Shown piece after piece: positions 7,336 through 14,708 of a stretch of DNA of 36,244 nucleotides. The position numbers were made by a program, and so were the translations under genes. Origin of the DNA: Thermococcus sp. (GTDB taxonomy: Archaea > Methanobacteriota_B > Thermococci > Thermococcales > Thermococcaceae); NCBI RefSeq assembly GCF_015521605.1, contig NZ_WANV01000021.1, positions 1 to 36,244 on the forward strand. The letters run 5' to 3'. The notes beneath the pieces were generated by a model that was not told the DNA's origin, ran no database searches, and saw nothing but the letters and a program-made list of their open reading frames with translations. How positions within the stretch are numbered: the stretch's first letter is position 1; every line of letters begins with the position of its first letter.

Positions 7336-8336
7336 CCCTCTCTTTCCACTTTTGTGAATGCAACCAGCTCTTCTCCCCCCGTTCTCATCCTGTACGCGCG
7401 CATCTTCCCGTCAAGGAAGTCCCTGATTGCCATAAGGGTTCTCTCGCGCCTAATCAGAAGCTCCCGGGCTTCATCTACGCTCACTGCCTCGAACCTCAGC
7501 CTCTCGCCCGGCCGGCTCTGTGCGACGATGGGGAGATCCACCGTCGAAACGACGGCTATCTTCGCGTAACCGCCGGTCGTCTGGGCATCGCGGAGCATCA
7601 CTATTGGCTTTCCGCTGGCGGGAACCTGAACCGCACCGGTCGGTATGGCGTCGGTCACTATCCCAGCCCCCTTCTCCGAGTGCTCGATGGCTCTCCCATC
7701 GAGTCGGTAGCCCATCCTGTCGGACTCGGGAGTCACGGTATAGGACTCGCTCAGGAAGGTCTCAATCCCACCCCCGGTGAAGTGGTCGAGATTCGGCCCG
7801 AGAACGACGCGAACGGTCTTTTCGCTGGAGGAATAGTCGGGACGCAGGGGCTCGGGCAGGGATCTGCCCTCCTTCCCAGTCAGTACTGCGTATCCCACAG
7901 CCAGTCTGTCGCCGGCCCTCAGCGGCCTTCCGAGGTTCGCCTTCGGATAGGTCGAGCAGCTCCCGAGGAGCGGCTTGCACTTAATGCCACCGGCGAAGGC
8001 TATGTAGCCGTAGAGCCCTCCCTTCAAAGTACCGACCTCAAGGACATCCCCCCTCTTCGCCCAGTGGCTCGTCCAGGATTCTACGGGCACACCGTTGAGC
8101 CTCACCTCAGCGTCTCCGGCAACGGCAAAGACGCAGGAAGCGTTGAACCTTACCGTCGGCCCGGCGAGGAGGAACTCAAGAACCGGCGCGTCCGCGGGAT
8201 TGCCAACGAGATAATTTGCCAGCCTTGCACTCATGTCATCCATCGCTCCGGCGACGGGGATTCCCAGCTTTCTGTAGCCGAAGCGGCCGGAATCCTGAAC
8301 GGTGAGCAGTGATGGCACTTTGAGGAGCTCAATCAC
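7332..8336 (-). CDS. pxpC: 5-oxoprolinase subunit PxpC (biotin-dependent carboxyltransferase-like)
   Basis: 334 residues. The N-terminus [12 protein letters not shown] is the hallmark of the KipA/PxpC/urea amidolyase family. With PxpA and PxpB it forms the prokaryotic ATP-dependent 5-oxoprolinase that converts pyroglutamate to glutamate. I start it at GTG 8336, which overlaps the pxpB stop (GTGATTGA); a longer frame to 8387 would add 17 residues with no family similarity. The order pxpA-pxpB-pxpC with overlapping ends indicates one transcript and coupled translation. Confidence 0.9.
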   Translation of the reverse strand: MIELLKVPSLLTVQDSGRFGYRKLGIPVAGAMDDMSARLANYLVGNPADAPVLEFLLAGPTVRFNASCVFAVAGDAEVRLNGVPVESWTSHWAKRGDVLEVGTLKGGLYGYIAFAGGIKCKPLLGSCSTYPKANLGRPLRAGDRLAVGYAVLTGKEGRSLPEPLRPDYSSSEKTVRVVLGPNLDHFTGGGIETFLSESYTVTPESDRMGYRLDGRAIEHSEKGAGIVTDAIPTGAVQVPASGKPIVMLRDAQTTGGYAKIAVVSTVDLPIVAQSRPGERLRFEAVSVDEARELLIRRERTLMAIRDFLDGKMRAYRMRTGGEELVAFTKVEREG

Positions 8337-9024
8337 TCCCTTCCCCCCATTCGGTTCTATAGATTTCCACGAATTCTTCCCCGTCAATCGGGACGAACTT
8401 GACCCTGTCCCCAGGCTGGAGCAACGTTGGTTGCTCTTTTAATGGATTGAACAGCCTCAGAGGAGTCCTGCCGATGAGCCTCCAGCCGCCTGGGCTTTCA
8501 AGGGGGTATATACCCGTCTGTTTTCCCGCTATCCCCACAGAGCCGGCGGGAACCTTCAGGCGGGGCTTTTCGAGTCTCGGTACGGCAATCCTCTCATCCA
8601 TGCCGCCGAGGTAGGCGAAGCCAGGGAGAAACCCCAAGAAGTAGACGAGGTAGGTCGGTCTGGAATGTATCTCGATGACGTCGTCGACGCTCAGGCCGCT
8701 GTGTTCTGCCACGAAGTCTATATCCGGGCCGTACTGACCGCCGTAAACGACGGGAACTTTGACGAGCCTGCCATCAAAGGTCCCCGTCTCCACGTTCAGT
8801 AGCGGCTTTATCGAGGCTTCGACCGCAGTATATGAGGCCTTTAGCGGGTCATAGATCACCAGGAGGGACGAATAGGCCGGAACAGCCTCAACCAGCCACT
8901 CGAAGCCGACCTTCTCTATTTCTCTTGCTATGGAATGAATCCTGCCGTTTATTTTCTCGTCTATGACCTCACCGAAGGAGACGAGAAGGGCAGAGTCGCC
9001 GGCGGGTTTTATCGTCGGCCGCAT
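8329..9024 (-). CDS. pxpB: 5-oxoprolinase subunit PxpB (KipI-like)
   Basis: 231 residues. The N-terminal GDSALLVSFG and the central FLPGFAYLGG motif are typical of the KipI/PxpB family, with the C-terminal cyclophilin-like half containing GSVGIAGKQTGIYP. It partners with PxpC in pyroglutamate cleavage. The ATG at 9024 lies 4 bp after the pxpA stop, so translation is probably coupled. Confidence 0.92.
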   Translation of the reverse strand: MRPTIKPAGDSALLVSFGEVIDEKINGRIHSIAREIEKVGFEWLVEAVPAYSSLLVIYDPLKASYTAVEASIKPLLNVETGTFDGRLVKVPVVYGGQYGPDIDFVAEHSGLSVDDVIEIHSRPTYLVYFLGFLPGFAYLGGMDERIAVPRLEKPRLKVPAGSVGIAGKQTGIYPLESPGGWRLIGRTPLRLFNPLKEQPTLLQPGDRVKFVPIDGEEFVEIYRTEWGEGSD

Positions 9025-9028
9025 GTTC

Positions 9029-9796
9029 TCACCGCACCACCACCTTCATCGGGGCAACCTTCACTCCCGCTTCCTCAAGGACTTTCCTTATGCGGGCCGC
9101 GATTTGAACCGCCCTCGGGTTGTCGCCGTGGACGCAGATGGTGTCAGCTCTCAGCTCGACCCACTCCCCGTTTATCGCCCTAACACCACCGTCCTTGACC
9201 ATGGAGACCACTCGCTCGGCTATCGCCCCTTCCTCGTGGATTACAGCTCCCGGCTTCGAGCGCGGGACGAGCGTTCCGTCAGGGTTGTATGCCCTGTCCG
9301 CGAAAACCTCGTGGGCGACCTTAACCCCCATCTCTTCGGCTATTTCTGCCGGCCTTGAGCCGGAGAGTGCCACGAATATCAGGTTCCTATCGAAGTCCGC
9401 TATCCCCTCGATGACGGCCCTCGCGAGCTCTTCTTCCTTTACAAGCGCGTTGTAGAGCGCGCCGTGGGGCTTGACGTGCTGGAGTTCGAGGCCTTCCACC
9501 CTGGCGAAGGCGTACAGGGCTCCAATCTGGTAGAGTATGTAGTTCCTCGCCTCTTCAGGGGTGAGCCTCATGTAGCGTCTTCCAAAGCCGAGAAGGTCGG
9601 GGTAACCTGGATGCGCCCCGACGGCAACTCCCTTCTCCTTCGCGAGCCTCACAGTCCCTCTCATTACGAGCGGGTCGCCGGCGTGCCAGCCGGTCGCGAC
9701 GTTGGCACTCGTGATGTGGTTCATGACCTCCTCGTCGAGGCCCAGCTTGTACCTCCCGAAGCTCTCGCCCAGATCGGAGTTGAGGTCAACCTTCAT
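9029..9796 (-). CDS. pxpA: 5-oxoprolinase subunit PxpA (LamB/YcsF family)
   Basis: 255 residues. The [11 protein letters not shown] start, [20 protein letters not shown] and [10 protein letters not shown] motifs are the conserved signature of LamB/YcsF proteins, which carry the metal-site residues of the oxoprolinase. I start at ATG 9796, preceded by GGTGGTG; an in-frame start at 9814 would add six residues and overlap that site. It is the first gene of the pxpABC operon and is divergent from nob1 with 59 bp between them. Recycling pyroglutamate, which forms spontaneously from glutamine at high temperature, is a sensible role in a hyperthermophile. Confidence 0.93.
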   Translation of the reverse strand: MKVDLNSDLGESFGRYKLGLDEEVMNHITSANVATGWHAGDPLVMRGTVRLAKEKGVAVGAHPGYPDLLGFGRRYMRLTPEEARNYILYQIGALYAFARVEGLELQHVKPHGALYNALVKEEELARAVIEGIADFDRNLIFVALSGSRPAEIAEEMGVKVAHEVFADRAYNPDGTLVPRSKPGAVIHEEGAIAERVVSMVKDGGVRAINGEWVELRADTICVHGDNPRAVQIAARIRKVLEEAGVKVAPMKVVVR

Positions 9797-9855
9797 CCGC
9801 ACCACCGGCTTCATTTCGACGGAAATCTAAAAAAGGGTTTCTCCGAGTTTAGGCC

Positions 9856-10350
9856 ATGAAGGTCCAGGTTATCGATGCGGCCGTCTTTATTCAGGGGTTC
9901 GATGTCGAGGGCGTTACGACGCCGAAGGTCGTTGATGAGGTGAAAGACCCTGAGTCGAGGCTTTTTCTGGAGGGATTGATAAGCGCAGGAAAGGTGAGGG
10001 TTCTGTCCCCATCCCTGGAGAGCATTGAAGCCGTGATGAAAGCGGCTAGGAAGACCGGTGAGTTAAGCGAACTCAGCGAGGCAGACGTTGAGATTCTTGC
10101 CTTAGCGTACGAGCTCAGGGGAGTCCTCTTCACCGACGACTACAATCTCCAGAACATAGCGAAGATCCTTGGAATAGAGTTCAGAACCCTCAAGAAGGGA
10201 ATTAAGCGGGTAATACGCTGGAACTACGTCTGCATCGGCTGCGGGAAGCGTTTCTCAGAGATGCCGCCGGAGGGAACCTGCCCGGACTGCGGCAGTCCTG
10301 TGAGGCTGATTCCAAAGAGAAGACGAAAAAGGAGAACAAGAAAAAGTTAG
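9856..10350 (+). CDS. nob1: rRNA maturation endonuclease Nob1
   Basis: 164 residues: an N-terminal PIN domain with acidic residues Asp7, Asp77 and Asp94/95 (FTDDYNLQN), then a zinc ribbon with Cys126-x2-Cys129 and Cys142-x2-Cys145, and a very basic tail (RRRKRRTRK). Nob1 cleaves pre-16S rRNA at its 3' end during small-subunit maturation. Full length for the archaeal family. Its stop overlaps the end of the convergent secreted-protein gene by 4 bp. Confidence 0.95.
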   Translation: MKVQVIDAAVFIQGFDVEGVTTPKVVDEVKDPESRLFLEGLISAGKVRVLSPSLESIEAVMKAARKTGELSELSEADVEILALAYELRGVLFTDDYNLQNIAKILGIEFRTLKKGIKRVIRWNYVCIGCGKRFSEMPPEGTCPDCGSPVRLIPKRRRKRRTRKS

Positions 10351-11885
10351 CTTTCTGGAGTTTCCCTATCGTTGGGACAAATTCCAGTACGCGGATTGCA
10401 TCCGGGGTTCGATAACGGGAGCACCGTAACGTCCGCATACATCGAGCTGAGCCAGTACTCGTTTCCGCTGTACTCAAAGCGAACCGGGCTCTTGTAAAAG
10501 GTACCAGAAACTTCTCTGTATCTGTGTTTGAGTCCCACTGTAATCCCCACCAAGGCATACTCCGAGCGGTATTTGGTCACCCCAACACCAGCGGAAAGCA
10601 GTATTGGATAGACATCGGTTCCCAGAGGACCGTTGAGCCTTGGAAGCACCGGCGCGGCGACGCTGAAGAGCGGTAGCGTAGAGACGCTCTGTGAAACTTC
10701 GAGGTTATTGACCTCAATGAAGTCTTTTGACTTAACGGCAAAACCCGGCTTCCAGTAGCGCTCTATGTAGTACATGGCTCTTCTGAACATCCCACCGTAC
10801 CTAGATGGTGCCCCCTCTTCCTTACCCCATACCGGAATCAGCTTCCCATTCCTGATTTCGGGCTGGGCCATCACAACGTACATAGTGGTTTTGAGAGGGA
10901 TCTTTCCACGGTAGAGCCTGTACTTAGCTAGGGCAATGTCACCCTTTATTCCGATTCCGACCACGGTAGGCCTCCTTATGTCCTCTCCCCTAATTCTCAC
11001 CACTTTATTAAGCCACAGGCGTGTTCCTTTGAGAGTGTACACCATTCCGGCTATCTGGGCCTCGTAGTTTGCCCCTGTACCGCTCCGGTCAACCGCCGCA
11101 ACTGCCGAGAAACCTATCTCCACGCCTAAAACCCTGGACGACTGGAACTGCTCCCTTAGATATACATCATCAATCTCGCCCACGTCGCCGTTTAAGAAGG
11201 CAGCGGCGAGGGGTATTACCGTGTTGTCCTCCGTGTCGTAAACCTCCTCAAGCACCCAGTCAAAGCACACCGAAGTCCCGTAGGGGCCGGGATAGCACTC
11301 CTCCGGGAAAGAACCCGGTGGGAAAGACTTGGCTCCAGTGGTCTTTCCAGTGGTTGCACTAGCTTCAAGAGGTTTTAGCTGCTTATGCTCTTTGGAGGAG
11401 AACAGGGGGCGGAAGTCATTGGCAATCGAAACCCTGAAGCTTCTCCGCTTTAGAACTTCTTCAAGATTTAGAGGTACACCTTTTACAAAATATCCAAGCT
11501 TACTCTTCCCATGGCTCGTGCCGAGGAGAACCACTCCAGGATTCACAAGGGACGGGTCTGTTCCGGTTTTTTTGAGGTGTTCCTCCCAGGTTTGAAGGTA
11601 TCTCTCAATCCGCTTGTAGTCCAGCATAATCGAACCCCTGCCTGCGTAGGTGCCGAGGTCAACCGGCGTGCCGTTTGGGAGCATACCAAGGACGGTAACC
11701 GTGTTCACGCCTTTGCTCGAAATGAGGACCTTAGCTTCCGGCTTTTTGAACGGCAGGGTTCGGTAGTATGCAACCTTGACCTCCTCATAGTCGCTCGCCT
11801 CAACCGGCGTGCTGAAAATTGCCCAAAAGACCGGCAATATTACCAGCAAACTGAGACCCAATACAACAATTTTCTTACGTCTCAC
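10347..11885 (-). CDS. Large secreted protein of unknown function
   Basis: 512 residues. MRRKK is followed by a hydrophobic segment to about residue 23 and a VEAS site, so it is probably exported by Sec. The rest is soluble-looking, rich in beta-prone segments, with paired cysteines ([11 protein letters not shown] and GCNPRTGIC) that could form disulfides outside the cell. I recognise no catalytic motif. A GTG start at 11885 follows GGTGGTG, and TTTTTTTATACT lies about 35-45 bp upstream. The gene stands alone between nob1 and the guide RNA pair. Codon use looks a little more A/T-rich than its neighbours by eye. Confidence 0.75.
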   Translation of the reverse strand: MRRKKIVVLGLSLLVILPVFWAIFSTPVEASDYEEVKVAYYRTLPFKKPEAKVLISSKGVNTVTVLGMLPNGTPVDLGTYAGRGSIMLDYKRIERYLQTWEEHLKKTGTDPSLVNPGVVLLGTSHGKSKLGYFVKGVPLNLEEVLKRRSFRVSIANDFRPLFSSKEHKQLKPLEASATTGKTTGAKSFPPGSFPEECYPGPYGTSVCFDWVLEEVYDTEDNTVIPLAAAFLNGDVGEIDDVYLREQFQSSRVLGVEIGFSAVAAVDRSGTGANYEAQIAGMVYTLKGTRLWLNKVVRIRGEDIRRPTVVGIGIKGDIALAKYRLYRGKIPLKTTMYVVMAQPEIRNGKLIPVWGKEEGAPSRYGGMFRRAMYYIERYWKPGFAVKSKDFIEVNNLEVSQSVSTLPLFSVAAPVLPRLNGPLGTDVYPILLSAGVGVTKYRSEYALVGITVGLKHRYREVSGTFYKSPVRFEYSGNEYWLSSMYADVTVLPLSNPGCNPRTGICPNDRETPES

Positions 11886-11961
11886 TTACACCACCAACAT
11901 AAGTAAACAACTTGCAGTATAAAAAAACTTTCGGTTGGTTAACTGTAGGGATGGAAGCTAC

Positions 11962-11966
11962 AAAAA
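11962..11966 (-). terminator. T-tract after the C/D sRNA pair
   Basis: Minus-strand GCATTTTTG lies about 18 nt downstream of the terminal stem of the second sRNA. Short T-tracts end transcription in Thermococcales. Confidence 0.45.
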
Positions 11967-11983
11967 TGCCCGAGTATTCACGC

Positions 11984-12066
11984 CCCGGACGGGCTCGGCG
12001 CTCATAGGGTACGTCACAACCGCAGAGCGGTTCAGCCCGTCTTGGAATCGTCACTGCCCGTCCGGG
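11984..12066 (-). ncRNA. Box C/D guide sRNA with predicted target C34 of elongator tRNA-Met
   Basis: On the minus strand the order is: stem CCCGGACGGGC (12066-12056), box C GTGACGA (12054-12048), 12-nt guide TTCCAAGACGGG, box D' CTGA (12035-12032), a small hairpin spacer (ACCGC...GCGGT), box C' GTGACGT (12017-12011), 12-nt guide ACCCTATGAGCG, box D CCGA (11998-11995), and the stem partner GCCCGTCCGGG (11994-11984). The 11-bp terminal stem is perfect. The D guide pairs over 10 nt (guide positions 2-11 counted from box D) with the tRNA-Met precursor at 528-635, including three intron bases, and places C34 opposite the fifth position, the rule for 2'-O-methylation. Pyrococcus has an sRNA with this target (sR49, from memory). 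Boxes C and D deviate from consensus together (see findings). Confidence 0.8.
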
Positions 12067-12072
12067 ACGGCG

Positions 12073-12123
12073 TCAGGGCCAGTCCTCGTCATCACGGCGC
12101 TCGGTGCAATTCGCTGTCATCAT
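12073..12123 (-). ncRNA. Box C/D guide sRNA, target not identified
   Basis: Minus-strand order: box C ATGATGA (12123-12117), 12-nt guide CAGCGAATTGCA, box D' CCGA (12104-12101), 5-nt spacer, box C' GTGATGA (12095-12089), 12-nt guide CGAGGACTGGCC and box D CTGA (12076-12073). Both guides have the standard 12-nt length for archaeal dual guides. By the box D plus five rule the predicted methylated bases are the A in GGCCAGTCC and the second A in TGCAATTCG. I could not place either target from memory. It lies 8 nt after the stop of the gene at 12131 and 6 nt ahead of the second sRNA, so both probably come from one precursor. Confidence 0.78.
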
Positions 12124-12130
12124 CCGCGGT

Positions 12131-12529
12131 TCAACCTTGGAGGTAGTAGGATATAAGCTTTCTCAGTTCGGGGTTGCGCTCCGGCTTAAGACCCAAGAAG
12201 CGCTTGAGCTGGCTGTTCTCAGCCACTAAGCCGGAGAGCTCGATGGCGAGTATCTTGTTGTCCTCGCTCAGGCCGTAGGCCTTGAAACGGAGCGGAGCGT
12301 ACTCCCTCTCCAGCTCCCATGTCTTTTCCTCAAGCTCTTTTGCTTTCCTCTCAAGCTCCTCAAGGTTTCCCCTCGGCTCACGGAACTCGCCGGTCAGGGC
12401 TATCTCGATTATCCTCTCAACGGGGACTCCGTATCTCTCGCTGAGGCTTTTGAGTTCTCCCCATAGTCCCTCGCTTAGCTCAACTTCAATCTTTCCGAAG
12501 CCCTTTTCGGGCTTAATGATGAGTTTCAT
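12131..12529 (-). CDS. Coiled-coil protein, third gene of the MNT/HEPN operon
   Basis: 132 residues, function unknown. The first 45 residues (EVELSEGLWGELKSLSERYG) look like a small ribbon-helix-helix-like or antitoxin-type segment: a beta strand and then two helices. Residues 52-110 are highly charged with heptad-like Leu/Glu spacing and should form a coiled coil. The ATG overlaps the HEPN stop by 4 bp (ATGA), so translation is coupled. A DNA-binding or complex-bridging role in the operon would be an inference only. Its 3' end appears to carry the promoter for the sRNAs that follow. Confidence 0.7.
   Translation of the reverse strand: MKLIIKPEKGFGKIEVELSEGLWGELKSLSERYGVPVERIIEIALTGEFREPRGNLEELERKAKELEEKTWELEREYAPLRFKAYGLSEDNKILAIELSGLVAENSQLKRFLGLKPERNPELRKLISYYLQG
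12149..12161 (-). promoter_or_regulatory. Possible promoter of the C/D sRNA pair inside a CDS
   Basis: AAGCTTATATCC on the minus strand lies in the last codons of the 12131-12529 gene. Its TATAT core is 25-30 bp upstream of the first sRNA's box C, the right distance for transcription to begin at the sRNA 5' end. Read-through from the MNT/HEPN operon is the alternative. Confidence 0.4.
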
Positions 12530-12963
12530 GCCTCTTCCTCCAAGAGTTTTTTCATGAGCGACAGAAAGTCTTTCGCGATGTTGATTGCCTCTTCAACCTC
12601 TTCTGCATCAGGCTCATAGACTATGTCATACTGGTCCTCGTGTCTCAACTCTCTCATCCTGTCCAAGAGTTCAACCCAACGTTCTTCCAGCTTTCCGCTT
12701 TTAACGTAGAATTCCTCTAAGTAACGGGCTATGCAGTAGTGGCTCTTCTCACGCCAGCCGTCGCGAAAGAGAATCGCCCTGGCGGCGTGGAACATGGCCA
12801 TGTATGACGCCATAAGGGACGTCCGGTATGAACCATAGGCGAGGTTCCTCCTCGCCTCTTCAAGCCACTCTTCAGCGCGTTTAATGCTCAGCCATCCTTT
12901 CTCCTCGGATGGGGGAACCCTTCTTAGCAGGTTTCGGTCGATACATCCCTCGAATCCGTTCAA
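12526..12963 (-). CDS. HEPN-domain protein (putative toxin RNase of a MNT/HEPN pair)
   Basis: 145 residues, almost all helical. Features of HEPN proteins are visible: the early helix AEEWLEEARRNLAYG, the MASYMAMFHAARAIL helix, and R102-x5-H108 (RMRELRH), which fits the R-x4-6-H motif of HEPN ribonucleases, followed by QYDIVY with tyrosines that could be modification sites. In the known HepT/MntA systems the partner nucleotidyltransferase inactivates the HEPN RNase by attaching AMP to a tyrosine. The frame opens at a TTG (12963) behind GGAGG and overlaps the MNT gene by 83 bp. I see no ATG or GTG further down that would preserve the fold, so the exact start is uncertain. Confidence 0.85.
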   Translation of the reverse strand: MNGFEGCIDRNLLRRVPPSEEKGWLSIKRAEEWLEEARRNLAYGSYRTSLMASYMAMFHAARAILFRDGWREKSHYCIARYLEEFYVKSGKLEERWVELLDRMRELRHEDQYDIVYEPDAEEVEEAINIAKDFLSLMKKLLEEEA

Positions 12964-13489
12964 GTTCCTCCCCCCATATCACCATCGAGCCGTATGCGAG
13001 CGAGTAATAGAAGACCGGATCGCTGGCTCTAAGTTTTTTGACTCTCTCCGGTGTGAGGACAAGGAGGTTGACCTCCCTGCCGGTTGCTTTTTCTATCTCC
13101 CTCTTTAGGGAAGCCGATCTGGCTATGCTCGGCCTTTCAACGAAGACCCAAACATCAAGGTCACTTTCGGGAGTGTTTTCTCCGGTCGCAAAGCTCCCAT
13201 ATATCCCAAGGGCCATAACCCACCCATCTTTCAGGGGTTCCAGCTTTTTGGATAGGGTTATGAAGTTGATGAACCTTTTAAGCTCGCGGGTCTTGGGAAC
13301 GTTTAGTATCCTGAAACCTCTGCCGGACTTCTCGGCTATGCCGTAATTCACAAGAAGGTGGAGAGTTTTGGAAACGAGTCCTTTGCTCAGATCCGTTGCC
13401 CTAGCGGTTTCTTCAACACCTACCCTATGGCGCTCAAGTGCGTACCTGAGAATCCTGATTCTCTCGGGAGTTGATATCAGCTCATGCAT
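12881..13489 (-). CDS. HTH-fused MNT nucleotidyltransferase (putative antitoxin and autoregulator)
   Basis: 202 residues in two parts. Residues 1-65 look like a winged helix (ERIRILRYALERH, then TARATDLSKGLVSKTLHLL). Residues 90-180 form a minimal nucleotidyltransferase: Gly98-Ser99-x10-Asp110-x-Asp112 (GSFATGENTPESDLD), the MNT catalytic motif. The fusion suggests the antitoxin both modifies the HEPN toxin and represses its own promoter. Its upstream region has three palindromes spaced 22 bp apart, one over the TATA box. The ATG at 13489 lies about 20 bp from that TATA box, so the mRNA would have almost no leader. It is the first gene of the operon with HEPN and the coiled-coil protein. Confidence 0.88.
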   Translation of the reverse strand: MHELISTPERIRILRYALERHRVGVEETARATDLSKGLVSKTLHLLVNYGIAEKSGRGFRILNVPKTRELKRFINFITLSKKLEPLKDGWVMALGIYGSFATGENTPESDLDVWVFVERPSIARSASLKREIEKATGREVNLLVLTPERVKKLRASDPVFYYSLAYGSMVIWGEELERIRGMYRPKPAKKGSPIRGERMAEH

Positions 13490-13502
13490 GTTACCAGCTC
13501 TC

Positions 13503-13563
13503 GTTCATGATTTATGAACTTTTCGTTCACACTCCATGAAAGATTTGTTCACGATCCGTGAAC
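13503..13563. promoter_or_regulatory. Three 17-bp palindromic operators, 22-bp period, upstream of MNT gene
   Basis: The sites are 13503-13519 (GTTCATGATTTATGAAC), 13525-13541 (GTTCACACTCCATGAAA) and 13547-13563 (GTTCACGATCCGTGAAC). All fit GTTCA-N7-TGAAC, the middle one with a single end mismatch. Centres are exactly 22 bp apart, about two helical turns, so bound proteins would lie on one face of the DNA. The first site contains the CATAAAT box that would serve the MNT gene at 13489, so occupancy should block TBP. The third overlaps the stop codon of the upstream gene. The likely ligand is the winged helix of the MNT protein itself. Confidence 0.8.
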
Positions 13564-13881
13564 TTTCTCAAGCTCTCTCCTTTTCTCCTCGACCTTCGCC
13601 CTCAGGGCGGTGTTTTCCTTTCTGAGCCTCCCCCTTTCCGCCATCATGAACTCCTTGTCCCTCAGGGCTTTCTCGTAGAACTCCCTGAGCTCCTCTATCT
13701 CCCCCTCCATCTCCATGAGCTTCTCCTCAAGCTTGGCTGTCCTCTCCAGCAGAACCTCCTCGCGCTCGGCCTTCAGGGTATCCTCTACCCTTGGAAGGCT
13801 CTCGTGGAGGAGGGAGGCAATATCCTTACCCCGAAGGGCTTTGAACTTTTCCCTGGGCAGGACAATCCTGATTTTGTTCAT
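13549..13881 (-). CDS. Small coiled-coil protein downstream of the AlkA-like glycosylase
   Basis: 110 residues. After a short strand-like start (MNKIRIVLPREKF), residues 35-105 are a long charged coiled coil (EEVLLERTAKLEEKLMEMEG and similar). No family recognised. The ATG at 13881 overlaps the glycosylase stop (ATGA) and follows GGAGG; a frame opening at 13950 lies entirely inside the glycosylase gene and is not needed. The stop codon lies within the third operator of the next operon. Confidence 0.7.
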   Translation of the reverse strand: MNKIRIVLPREKFKALRGKDIASLLHESLPRVEDTLKAEREEVLLERTAKLEEKLMEMEGEIEELREFYEKALRDKEFMMAERGRLRKENTALRAKVEEKRRELEKVHGS

Positions 13882-14708
13882 CTCTTCCTCCTCTCCATCT
13901 CGGTCTTTCTGTCGTAGCAGAGGATGTAAAAGGCCAGAAGCCCCTTCCACTCCCCGTAGGGTTCAATGACCTCGCGGACGTCCTTCTCCCTGACTTCCTT
14001 CACCCGCTTTCCAAAAATCTTCGCTATCCCCCTCCTGAGCCCGAGGTCTCCGGCCGGATAGACGTTCTTTCTGAGCCCATAGGCCAGAAAGAGCTCGGCA
14101 CTCCACTTTCCTATTCCCCGAAACCTCGTGAGGTATTTGATGGAGTCCTCGACCTCCCTGTCCCAGAGTTCGAGGTCGAGGTTTTTGGCAAGGTACAGCT
14201 CCGTCAGGGACTTTATGTAGCCCGCCCTATAACCGAGCTTGGTACTTTTTAGCTCCTCTTCACTCAAAGACGCTATCTTCTCAGGGGTGGGGAACGCGTG
14301 TAAATCCTCAACCTGCCTGCCCGCGAGCCTCACAAGGTTCGCTATCGTCCTCTGGGCAAATTCAAAGTTCACCTGCTGCTGGGCTATTACCTCCACCAGC
14401 GCTTGGTAGGGATTCGGGGCGGCGGGTATGGTCAGGCCCCTGAACTCCTCGGCGAGGAATGCGAAGGGGGAATCACTTATCTCGGCGTAAAAGGGATCCA
14501 GATCCGTATCGAGGCCGAGGACAAAGGACAGCTTTTCCTTCGCGAACTTCCGTTCTCCCCTGCCCCATGAGTCCGGAAAGATGAAGTCCTCCCCATCGTA
14601 GCCGGCGATACCGCTCTCAAAAGCCTGGTAGAAAACCCCGCCTTCGAACTTCCACGTTCCGTTGCGTATCATCTCGTGCACGGTCTTACTCAGGTCAATC
14701 TCAGCCAT
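13878..14708 (-). CDS. AlkA-like DNA glycosylase (HhH-GPD superfamily)
   Basis: 276 residues. The helix-hairpin-helix is LTRFRGIGKWSAELFL (193-208), and the catalytic aspartate is Asp221 in YPAGDLGLRRG. The N-terminal 90 residues match the beta-sheet domain of AlkA/OGG-type enzymes. Such proteins remove alkylated or deaminated bases in base excision repair. No Cys-rich iron-sulfur loop is seen, which separates it from endonuclease III. It overlaps the upstream small gene by 19 bp and the downstream coiled-coil gene by 4 bp, so it is the middle of a three-gene operon. Confidence 0.87.
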   Translation of the reverse strand: MAEIDLSKTVHEMIRNGTWKFEGGVFYQAFESGIAGYDGEDFIFPDSWGRGERKFAKEKLSFVLGLDTDLDPFYAEISDSPFAFLAEEFRGLTIPAAPNPYQALVEVIAQQQVNFEFAQRTIANLVRLAGRQVEDLHAFPTPEKIASLSEEELKSTKLGYRAGYIKSLTELYLAKNLDLELWDREVEDSIKYLTRFRGIGKWSAELFLAYGLRKNVYPAGDLGLRRGIAKIFGKRVKEVREKDVREVIEPYGEWKGLLAFYILCYDRKTEMERRKR

